Shown in pieces: positions 40,935 to 48,298 of a DNA stretch of 50,893 nucleotides (the first letter of the stretch is position 1; each line of letters begins with the position of its first letter). The notes beneath the pieces were generated by a model. It searched no databases. It was not told the origin of the DNA and saw nothing but the letters and a program-made list of their open reading frames with translations. The position numbers and the translations under genes were made by a program. This stretch comes from Woeseiaceae bacterium (GTDB lineage: Bacteria; Pseudomonadota; Gammaproteobacteria; Steroidobacterales; Woeseiaceae). The stretch lies in contig JAOIZZ010000009.1 of the NCBI GenBank assembly GCA_028227395.1, positions 1-50,893 on the forward strand. Direction: 5' to 3'.

Positions 40935-42128
40935 ATGAAAAAAACTTTAATACCCTTACTGGGGTTAACTTTATTAATAATTCTTTTAGTATTTAAAATT
41001 AATGCTTTTGCAGAGTCCATTGATTGGACTATTTCCAGTCCTGAAACACAGGGAATGAGCCAAGATAAATTACTGCAATTACACCAAGAATTAAAAAACG
41101 GCACTCATGGCTATATAGATAGCTTTCTAGTCATCAAAAATAATCACCTCGTTCTGGAAAAGTATTATGAGAATGATTATGATTCACTGACAAAGAATCG
41201 TCGTTTAGAGCAAGCTAAGATTATGCAGATGAACTATGGGGATAAAGCGCGGCCGATTTATAACTATTATAATTCAGAGTGGCATCCATTTTATAAAGAC
41301 AGTGAATTGCATACTATTCAATCAGTCAGTAAAAGTGTTACATCGGCTTTGATTGGAATTGCTATTGAACGAAAAGAAATATCTAGTATTGATAAAAAAA
41401 TAAGCTCATATTTTCCAGAATATAAAGCTTATTTTGATGATCCTTTGAAAAAATCTATTTCGATTCGGGACTTATTAACAATGACGGCCGGTATCAAATG
41501 GGATGAGAGCAGTACTGCATATACAAACCCTCTAAACGATGCTGCTAATATGGAAAGTAGCGAAGATTGGTTGCAATATATCTTAGCTCTTCCCATGAAT
41601 ACAAAACCTGGTGAGAATTTTGTCTATAACAGTGGTATTACGGTTTTACTTTCTCATATTTTGTATAAAGCCACGAATATGCATATTGATGAGTACGCAA
41701 AAAAATATCTATTTGGGCCTTTAGATATTTCAGATTTTTACTGGAAAAAAACACCGACCGGTTTAATTGATGCTGAAGGTGGCCTCTATTTATCATCTCG
41801 AGATTTCGCAAAAATTGGATATCTTTACTTGCAAGATGGTCAATGGAATAACAAGCAACTTCTTACTAAAAAATGGGTAAAATCAACTATGTTACCAGAT
41901 ACCCATATACCAGAAAGTACAAGGAAATATGGCTATCAATGGTGGCTAGTTCCTAATCCGAATAATGAAAATAGCTGGATTTATAGTGGAAGTGGTTATG
42001 GCGGGCAATATTTACTGGTATTCCCTGAGAACCAATTAGTCGTGGTATTTACCGGTTGGAATATCTTTGATCAAGCCAGACCTTCGATAGAATCTCTATC
42101 AAAACGAATTATTAATGCAATTCAATAA
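40935..42128 (+). CDS. Exported beta-lactamase-family serine hydrolase
   Basis: Class C beta-lactamase / penicillin-binding-protein fold hydrolase; probably an esterase or peptidase, since this family is mostly not antibiotic-degrading. A signal sequence occupies residues 1-26. The catalytic SxxK is S130-V-S-K133, the YxN-type motif is Y231-N-S, and the third motif region is GSGYGGQ. The ATG at 40920 has no ribosome-binding site; the ATG at 40935 gives the typical MKKTL signal start with GGA ten bases upstream, so it is preferred. Its 3' end overlaps the convergent downstream gene by 7 nt. Confidence 0.82.
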   Translation: MKKTLIPLLGLTLLIILLVFKINAFAESIDWTISSPETQGMSQDKLLQLHQELKNGTHGYIDSFLVIKNNHLVLEKYYENDYDSLTKNRRLEQAKIMQMNYGDKARPIYNYYNSEWHPFYKDSELHTIQSVSKSVTSALIGIAIERKEISSIDKKISSYFPEYKAYFDDPLKKSISIRDLLTMTAGIKWDESSTAYTNPLNDAANMESSEDWLQYILALPMNTKPGENFVYNSGITVLLSHILYKATNMHIDEYAKKYLFGPLDISDFYWKKTPTGLIDAEGGLYLSSRDFAKIGYLYLQDGQWNNKQLLTKKWVKSTMLPDTHIPESTRKYGYQWWLVPNPNNENSWIYSGSGYGGQYLLVFPENQLVVVFTGWNIFDQARPSIESLSKRIINAIQ

Positions 42129-42874
42129 TTACCTGAGAGCAACGCTCCTCCATTGGGAACTTTTGTTTCTAGATTTAAAGCTTTTAACATGCAGTAAGTT
42201 GTACATACAGCTGCTGAAATGACTGGTATATTTATTCGCTCCTGAAGCCTCGCAATGATATCTAAAGAAGGCATCTGAACGCAGGCAGATACAACCAAGA
42301 CGTCCACCCCATCGAGATTGAGATTTTCTGCATACTGAATCAAATTCTCAGGATCTTGGGATGCAACAACAAGATTGTCAGGAATCTCCAATGTATGCCA
42401 ATCATTAATATTAAAGCCCTCTGACTCAATATATTTAACCACCGTTTTAGCTAGTGGTTTCATATAGGGAGAAAGCATTGCAATATTTTTTGCCCCGAGA
42501 ACATGAAGTCCCTCTATTAATGCACCAGCGCTTGTCACGATAGGAATAGTCGCTTCGTTTTCTTTTGCACAGTTAGCTAATCGAAGCTCTGATTCTCGAT
42601 GATAGCCCATACCCATACTCATTATAGCTACCAAACAGGCATAACCAATGACATCAACCCTCGCGTCTGATAACTCATAAGTACATCGATCAGACTCAGC
42701 ATCCATTTTTATTAATTCTTTCTTAGTGACGCTTTTCATGCGCATACGACTTGAATGAAAAGTAAACCGCTCAGGTAAAATTGATTCACGGGCTTTCAGC
42801 ATTGCTGGAATTTCCGTTTCCATAGTAATGTTGGAGCTAGGCACGATTTGCCCTATTTTGTAATTCACTTTCAT
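42122..42874 (-). CDS. Maleate cis-trans isomerase / Asp-Glu racemase superfamily enzyme
   Basis: Predicted maleate isomerase (maleate to fumarate) or a close relative in the Asp/Glu racemase superfamily. The N-terminus has the family motif IGQIVPSSNITMETEIPAML, with the substrate-binding asparagine; the two catalytic cysteines of the fold are C80 (GYACLVA) and C198 (VSACVQMPSL). The protein has 250 residues. It is the last gene of a six-gene operon, 21 nt after the FAH-family gene. With a maleylpyruvate hydrolase upstream it would turn maleate into fumarate. Arylmalonate decarboxylase-like activity is an alternative. Confidence 0.8.
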   Translation of the reverse strand: MKVNYKIGQIVPSSNITMETEIPAMLKARESILPERFTFHSSRMRMKSVTKKELIKMDAESDRCTYELSDARVDVIGYACLVAIMSMGMGYHRESELRLANCAKENEATIPIVTSAGALIEGLHVLGAKNIAMLSPYMKPLAKTVVKYIESEGFNINDWHTLEIPDNLVVASQDPENLIQYAENLNLDGVDVLVVSACVQMPSLDIIARLQERINIPVISAAVCTTYCMLKALNLETKVPNGGALLSGNY

Positions 42875-42895
42875 TATTGTTGGCTAAATATATTA

Positions 42896-43804
42896 CTAAA
42901 CGGCGACAATGGGATTACGGATCCGCCCTATACCTTCAATACTTGTCTCTAAAACATCACCAGGCCACATAAATTCTTGGGGATTCCTTCCTGCACCAAC
43001 TCCTGCAGGAGTTCCAGTAGCGATAATATCACCCGGTTCAAGCAATAGACCCTGACTGAGATCTTCAATAAGCTCATTAATATTAAACAGCATATACTTA
43101 GTGCTGGAATTTTGTTTTTCTACGCCATTTAAATGACAAGTAATAGTAAGATTATGTGGATCTTTTATCTCGTCTGCAGTCACAATACATGGGCCCATCG
43201 GTGCAAAAGAATACTGAGATTTTGATACAACCCACTGACCCGCTCGACGACAATCTCTTGCGCTGATATCATTTATGACTGTGTACCCAAAAACATGATC
43301 TAAAGCGTCATTTTTATCCACTCTATTACATTTTGTTCCAATAATAACAGCTAACTCTGCCTCCCAATCAAGTTGCTGGGTAATATTTTTATTGTGACAA
43401 ATTGGGTCACCATGACCCACTACAGCAGTTGGAAATTTGCTAAAAATTACTGGCTCTTGAGGTAACTCTGATGAAGTATCAAGTGAGCGTGAAGCTTCTG
43501 CAACATGCTCTGTATAGTTAAGGCCGATACCAAAAATATTCTTTCTCGGGCGTGGTATAGGCGCCAATAATGTAACATTTAGAGCAGGTGCTGATACGCC
43601 TAATAAATCGCTGGCTTTAGAATGAGTTAATGCTTCTGACAATGTAGATACAGCAATTGGCCCAAGGTCAATAAAATCAAGCATAGACGATGGTAGATCT
43701 AGCCCAACATTAAATCCGAATTCTTCAACATCTACGATTAAAGAGTCCCAACAGACGCCCAATCTTGATGCTTCTTCGCCCATTCGATAAGTTACTAACT
43801 TCAT
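42896..43804 (-). CDS. Fumarylacetoacetate hydrolase family protein (putative maleyl/fumarylpyruvate hydrolase)
   Basis: FAH-fold C-C bond hydrolase. The metal ligands are visible in DWEAELAVIIG (E148, E150) and NDISARD (D179), with GIGLNYTEHVAEA forming the lid and substrate region and ATGTPAGVGAG near the C-terminus. The start at ATG 43804 follows AGGA by eight bases; an in-frame TTG two codons earlier is less likely. Directly downstream of a gentisate-type dioxygenase and upstream of a maleate isomerase, it is best read as the hydrolase that splits the ring-cleavage product into pyruvate plus a C4 acid (inference). Confidence 0.85.
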   Translation of the reverse strand: MKLVTYRMGEEASRLGVCWDSLIVDVEEFGFNVGLDLPSSMLDFIDLGPIAVSTLSEALTHSKASDLLGVSAPALNVTLLAPIPRPRKNIFGIGLNYTEHVAEASRSLDTSSELPQEPVIFSKFPTAVVGHGDPICHNKNITQQLDWEAELAVIIGTKCNRVDKNDALDHVFGYTVINDISARDCRRAGQWVVSKSQYSFAPMGPCIVTADEIKDPHNLTITCHLNGVEKQNSSTKYMLFNINELIEDLSQGLLLEPGDIIATGTPAGVGAGRNPQEFMWPGDVLETSIEGIGRIRNPIVAV

Positions 43805-43831
43805 AATCAATTTCCTTGAAATAAATACAAA

Positions 43832-44965
43832 TTAACCTGCTAATTTTTGGTGCCCTTTATTCTCACTCATTGATTCCTCTTGATACAAGCTCAGAGACTC
43901 CATCACTGGAAAATCATTAAAAGAGTATAAGAAGGCCTCATCACTCCCACTGGTATTTACATGCTCATGCCAAACCCAAGAGGGTACACAAAAAATATCA
44001 TGTTCTTGCCAGTGAAATTCACGTCCACCAATAATACTGTAACCCTCACCACCAGCACAATTATACATTACATTACCAGTATGACGATGTGCTTTAGTGT
44101 GCTGACTAGGTTTCAACATCTGCATATGAGCGCCCATCGTCTTCATCGCCCACCCTCCCGTTACTGGATTCGAATAACGAAGAATATAGCCATCAAATGG
44201 ACTTCCACTTCCAGCTTTTGATAAATTATAAAGCGCCTCTTTGGTATCTTTCCAGCGATACACTAATAATGGCGAATACGGTTTATCCCAGGGTTCCCTG
44301 TCAGCAGGTATCAGGCCTGGGGCTCCATAAGTCATAGGAGAATCATCGATATTGTATTTTGGTACCTGCGCAACTTCTGGATAAACACTATAAAAGTTAG
44401 TTTCCAAAGAATTCATTAATGGTATATCCAGTCCATCTTGCCATATTGAAATATCACCATCTTCAAAAACACCATGATCATGCCAACAGCCATTTGGTGT
44501 GAGCACATAGTCATTTTTATTAAGTGTAACTTGATGACCATCTACAACCGTATAAGCCCCACCACCCTCCATAATAAAGCGTTGGGCTGAGGCCGTGTGC
44601 TTATGAGCAGGGGTAATTTCACCGGGCTTCATTACTTGTAACCCACTAAATAACCAACCAACACAAGCCGTATGTTCGCGTCCGGCATCAGAGTCATTCA
44701 TTAATACAATTACACGCCTACCAGCTTCTTCGGGCTTAACCAATTCAGCTGACCTTAATACTAAATCACGAAGATCCTGATAACGCCATAACGTTGGATT
44801 ATATCTTGTGATAGGCTCCCAAGGCTCTATATCATTTGCTCTACGCCAAAAAGCAGTTGCTGATTTACTTTCTAATTTTTCATAAAATTCAATTAGTTCT
44901 GGACTATCTTTAACGTTAGATCTACCTCGTAACTTGTCCCTTGGATCACTCTTATTCTGACTCAT
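43832..44965 (-). CDS. Gentisate 1,2-dioxygenase-like bicupin ring-cleavage dioxygenase
   Basis: Fe(II) bicupin of the gentisate / salicylate / 1-hydroxy-2-naphthoate dioxygenase family; it would cleave an aromatic ring between the carboxylate-bearing carbon and its hydroxyl- or amino-bearing neighbour. Cupin 1 has H121xH123 (AHKHTASAQRF) and H162 (WHDHG); cupin 2 keeps H293xH295 (AHRHTGNVMY) and H333/H335. The frame is open to 45010 inside the nitrilase gene, but the ATG at 44965 has a strong GAGGGGGG site and lies 10 nt after the nitrilase stop; 377 residues. The true substrate is unknown; context suggests a kynurenine-derived aminobenzoate. Confidence 0.85.
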   Translation of the reverse strand: MSQNKSDPRDKLRGRSNVKDSPELIEFYEKLESKSATAFWRRANDIEPWEPITRYNPTLWRYQDLRDLVLRSAELVKPEEAGRRVIVLMNDSDAGREHTACVGWLFSGLQVMKPGEITPAHKHTASAQRFIMEGGGAYTVVDGHQVTLNKNDYVLTPNGCWHDHGVFEDGDISIWQDGLDIPLMNSLETNFYSVYPEVAQVPKYNIDDSPMTYGAPGLIPADREPWDKPYSPLLVYRWKDTKEALYNLSKAGSGSPFDGYILRYSNPVTGGWAMKTMGAHMQMLKPSQHTKAHRHTGNVMYNCAGGEGYSIIGGREFHWQEHDIFCVPSWVWHEHVNTSGSDEAFLYSFNDFPVMESLSLYQEESMSENKGHQKLAG

Positions 44966-44975
44966 TACACCCCCC

Positions 44976-45980
44976 TCATGACTTGTCTTGCTCATAGGAT
45001 TCCGATCCATTTTTAATTTCTTTTTCTACAAACTTAAAAGGTTGTTGTTGCTTCGTATTCACTCTTAAATCAAAAATATCGAAACGATTATAATGACCTA
45101 GGATATCATGCATCTGCTTGGGCTTAATACAGCGGTTAAGATCTATTTCAGCATATATTATACCTTCATCATCAATTAACCCGTCACCCATGAGGCTACC
45201 ATCTGGTCCAATAATGCCTGAAAATGCACCATTCTTCCTAGTTAATAATGCTCTTGCCTCAGGTACAAAACGCTCCATCTCGGTTATGATCTCCTCAGAA
45301 ACGGTAGAGCAAGAAATAATTGTAAAAATCTTACCCTCAAAAGAATGTGTCATGCCACGTAATTTAATAGCCTCAGCCATATTGTATTCTTTTGGTGCGG
45401 TAGGTAACCCTATATAATTAGCAATATGGATTTGCTCGCCCTGCGCCATAAGTGTAAATCGAGCCAATGGGTTCGTATTCTCCCCACAAGCCAGTGTTCC
45501 AATAATACCAATATCGGTATCATGAACTTTTAAAGTTGAACCATCACCCCCGCTCCAGACTAATTTTTCTGCCCACGTAGGTACCAACTTTCGGTGACAT
45601 CCAATGATCTCACCAGCAGGATTGATGGTTATATTGGTATTATAAATTGTGCCTAATTTTTTGGGACCCTTTTCATTAACCCCTATAACTATAAAACAAT
45701 CATTCTTTTTAGCTGCATCGCATAATCTCGTGGTCTCAGGGCCCGGGATATCAATACTATTATGGTAAAGTCTCTCAAAAAATGACGAACCCATGACTGG
45801 GCTCATAATCCAACTCCAATAAGGGTAGGCAGGTACAAATACCTCTGGAAAGGCAACAATACGTGCACCTTGACCGCTTGCTTCTTTAATCAAATCGCAA
45901 GCTTTCTCTACAGTTGCTTTTGCATCCAAATAAACGGGAGATGCTTGTACAGCAGCAGCTTTAAATACAGGCAAAGACAT
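44976..45980 (-). CDS. Nitrilase-family carbon-nitrogen hydrolase
   Basis: CN-hydrolase with the catalytic triad E46 (AFPEVFVPAYPYW), K131 (HRKLVPTWAEKL) and C165 (GTLACGENTNPLARF). The sequence around the cysteine is of the true nitrilase branch (branch 1), which includes arylacetonitrilases, rather than the amidase branch. It lies between kynureninase and the ring-cleavage dioxygenase in a tight operon. Possible roles: hydrolysis of an indole- or aryl-nitrile, or an amide hydrolysis replacing the missing N-formylkynurenine formamidase; neither can be settled from sequence. Length 334 residues with a charged C-terminal tail. Confidence 0.88.
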   Translation of the reverse strand: MSLPVFKAAAVQASPVYLDAKATVEKACDLIKEASGQGARIVAFPEVFVPAYPYWSWIMSPVMGSSFFERLYHNSIDIPGPETTRLCDAAKKNDCFIVIGVNEKGPKKLGTIYNTNITINPAGEIIGCHRKLVPTWAEKLVWSGGDGSTLKVHDTDIGIIGTLACGENTNPLARFTLMAQGEQIHIANYIGLPTAPKEYNMAEAIKLRGMTHSFEGKIFTIISCSTVSEEIITEMERFVPEARALLTRKNGAFSGIIGPDGSLMGDGLIDDEGIIYAEIDLNRCIKPKQMHDILGHYNRFDIFDLRVNTKQQQPFKFVEKEIKNGSESYEQDKS

Positions 45981-46017
45981 AAAATTTAATCCTATTTCCT
46001 CGAGACCTCAATCTTAC

Positions 46018-47250
46018 TCAAGTATAGAGTGCAACGGTAGCATCTTGCTCTTCCCAATTCGTTGACTTTGCGACATCAGCAATAATTTCAACCGCATCAT
46101 AAAGATCCTGGTAACGCATATATAAAGGTGTAATGCCGAATCTAACAATATCTGGAGTACGAAAATCACAAACAACACCTCGTTCTACAAGTGCCCTACT
46201 AAGCGCGAAGCCATGAGGATGGGATAAGGAGACATGCCCACCTCGTTTGGAATTGTCGCGCGGACTGGCCAGTAAAAAATCTAAGTTTTTACATTTTTCT
46301 TCTATAAGATCAATGAATATAGAGCCAAGTTTTTTAGCTTTTTCTCTCAGTAAATTAATATCAGCTCTCAATAATATATCTACCCCACACTCTAATGCTA
46401 TCAATCCAAGCAAAGGTGGTGTTCCACACATTAAACGGGTTACATCTTTAGCTGGAGTATACTGTTCACTAAAAGCAAATGGATCAGCGTGACCAAACCA
46501 TCCAGAGAGAATAGGTTCTATTTTATGATGATGGCGCTTTGCAGCAAATAAAAACGCTGGAGCGCCAGGACCGCCATTAAGAAACTTATAACCGCAACCA
46601 ACCGCGAAATCTACTAGGCAATCATTAAGGTTAACTGGGATTGACCCTACACTATGGCTTAAATCCCATATCACCATAATTCCCTTGTGATGAGCTTTTT
46701 GAGTAATTTCTTTCATTTGGGCAATACTGCCAGTCTTGTAATTGACTTCAGACAATAACAGAGCAGCTACAGACTCATCGAGAGAGCCTATTAAGTCTGA
46801 GGATGATACAATTTTTGATGATATTTGATTGGGAGTGAAGTTTTCTAGACCCTGCATCATATAGAGATCAGTTGGAAAATTATCTTTTTCAGTTAACACA
46901 ACTTGACGATCAGGATTAGATTGCAATGCAGCTGCTATCATTTTGAATATATTTATAGAAGTTGAATCAGCAGCAATCACCTCACCATCTTCGGCACCAA
47001 TTAAGCGAGCTATTTTATTCCCAATGCGCTGAGGTGAGATGCCCCATTCATGATCTATCCATGAGCGAATTACTCCTTGCCCCCATTCATTAACAATAAC
47101 TTTACGCATCTTCTCATGCGTAATTTTTGGTGCCATACCCAGTGAATTCCCATCAAAATAATATGTATTTTCTGGTAAATGAAATTCATCTCGGAACGGG
47201 CTTAAAACATCTTCATTATCGAGATTAATCAAATCTTGTTTTTTTATCAT
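46018..47250 (-). CDS. kynU: Kynureninase
   Basis: PLP enzyme that cleaves kynurenine to anthranilate and alanine (or 3-hydroxykynurenine to 3-hydroxyanthranilate). The 410-residue protein has YYFDGNSLGMAPK at the N-terminus, DSTSINIFKM contacting the cofactor phosphate, WDLSHSVG with D196, and the Schiff-base lysine K222 in CGYKFLNGGPGAPAF. It follows the tryptophan dioxygenase gene by 23 nt and precedes the nitrilase by 37 nt, so it is the second gene of the operon. Confidence 0.95.
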   Translation of the reverse strand: MIKKQDLINLDNEDVLSPFRDEFHLPENTYYFDGNSLGMAPKITHEKMRKVIVNEWGQGVIRSWIDHEWGISPQRIGNKIARLIGAEDGEVIAADSTSINIFKMIAAALQSNPDRQVVLTEKDNFPTDLYMMQGLENFTPNQISSKIVSSSDLIGSLDESVAALLLSEVNYKTGSIAQMKEITQKAHHKGIMVIWDLSHSVGSIPVNLNDCLVDFAVGCGYKFLNGGPGAPAFLFAAKRHHHKIEPILSGWFGHADPFAFSEQYTPAKDVTRLMCGTPPLLGLIALECGVDILLRADINLLREKAKKLGSIFIDLIEEKCKNLDFLLASPRDNSKRGGHVSLSHPHGFALSRALVERGVVCDFRTPDIVRFGITPLYMRYQDLYDAVEIIADVAKSTNWEEQDATVALYT

Positions 47251-47273
47251 CTTGTCATGCTCTTAAATATAAA

Positions 47274-48179
47274 TTACAAAGGACATTTAGAATTATTTTC
47301 TTCTTGCGTTGTACTTAATTTTGTTCGCATTGACCATAATTCTGGGAAAAAGCTTAAATTCAAAGCCTTTACCAAATAATCAACGCCAGATGAACCGGCC
47401 GTTCCTTTACTATAACCAATAACACGAGAAACAGTCTTCATATGCTTAAATCGCCATTCTTGAAAATAATATTCCAACGCAGTTACTCTTTCAGCCAGCA
47501 TATAAAGCTCCCAATATTTCTCAGTGTCCTCGTATATCAAACGCCAAACCTCTTCAATCTCAGGCGAGGATTGGTATGGTTCAGACCAATCTCTGTCAAT
47601 AGCTTTTGAAGGAACAACAAAACCCTTTTTCGATAACAGTTTTAATGTTTCGTCATACAGCGAAGGCGCATTTAAAACTTTCATCAACTGTTCATATACA
47701 GGTTTATTATCACGATGCACAACAGTTAAATCTCTATTCTTATTGCCAAGTAAAAATTCAAGTTCTCGATATTGGTGTGATTGAAAACCTGATGCTTTAC
47801 GTAGATAACCTCTGAATGTTAAAAAATCGTGTGGTGTAAGTGTTGCCAGAATCTCCCAAGATTGGATCATGTGTCTTTGTATAGCAGCGATCCTATCGAA
47901 AGTTTTAAATGATTTTGATAGTTGATCTTTCTTGATGCACTCAATTACAATCCCAAGTTCATGCAAACATAGCTTTATCCATAACTCCATAGTTTGATGG
48001 ATAATAATAAATAGAGTTTCATCGGGTTTACCGGAAACTCCAATCTGCGCTGAAAGAAGACGTTCTGTCTGAAGATGAGAGTTATAGGTCAACTCATCAT
48101 CCCATTCAATTTTTTCCCCATTGATTTCGGCCTCAAATGTCTCAATACCATCAATTATAGAGCTCTTGATTTCCGTCAT
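47274..48179 (-). CDS. kynA: Tryptophan 2,3-dioxygenase
   Basis: Haem enzyme opening the indole ring of L-tryptophan to give N-formylkynurenine. The 301-residue protein has TYNSHLQTERLLSAQ, the distal H61 in IIHQTMELW, the substrate-binding FRGYLRKASGFQS, the proximal haem ligand H246 (WRFKHMKTVSRVIG), and the C-terminal loop KGTAGSSGVDYL that closes over tryptophan. The ATG is preceded by GAGGAAA. It is the first gene of the six-gene operon and is divergent from the sulfatase, so the 118-nt gap should hold the operon promoter. Confidence 0.96.
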   Translation of the reverse strand: MTEIKSSIIDGIETFEAEINGEKIEWDDELTYNSHLQTERLLSAQIGVSGKPDETLFIIIHQTMELWIKLCLHELGIVIECIKKDQLSKSFKTFDRIAAIQRHMIQSWEILATLTPHDFLTFRGYLRKASGFQSHQYRELEFLLGNKNRDLTVVHRDNKPVYEQLMKVLNAPSLYDETLKLLSKKGFVVPSKAIDRDWSEPYQSSPEIEEVWRLIYEDTEKYWELYMLAERVTALEYYFQEWRFKHMKTVSRVIGYSKGTAGSSGVDYLVKALNLSFFPELWSMRTKLSTTQEENNSKCPL

Positions 48180-48215
48180 GCAAATTTCCTCAATATGATT
48201 GAACTTAACTTTAAA

Positions 48216-48233
48216 ATTAATACATATATTAAT
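48216..48233. promoter_or_regulatory. Palindrome in the kynA-sulfatase divergent region
   Basis: ATTAATA and TATTAAT form a perfect 7-bp inverted repeat around CATA, 37-54 nt upstream of the kynA start. A symmetrical site between divergent genes is a plausible operator, but the local sequence is very AT-rich and chance is a real alternative. The regulator gene is not in the window. Confidence 0.3.
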
Positions 48234-48298
48234 AAACTTTGTGAAAATGCTACCAGTTTGTTATTTTTAATGTCAGTAAAATCTTCTAACAAAAATAA

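Noticed and set aside
40935-42128. Antibiotic resistance beta-lactamase
   Set aside because: The SxxK and YxN motifs define a broad serine hydrolase family; the third motif is not the KTG typical of class C beta-lactamases.
43832-44965. The cupin protein as 3-hydroxyanthranilate 3,4-dioxygenase
   Set aside because: That enzyme is a much shorter single-cupin protein; this one is a bicupin with gentisate-type HxH motifs in both halves.
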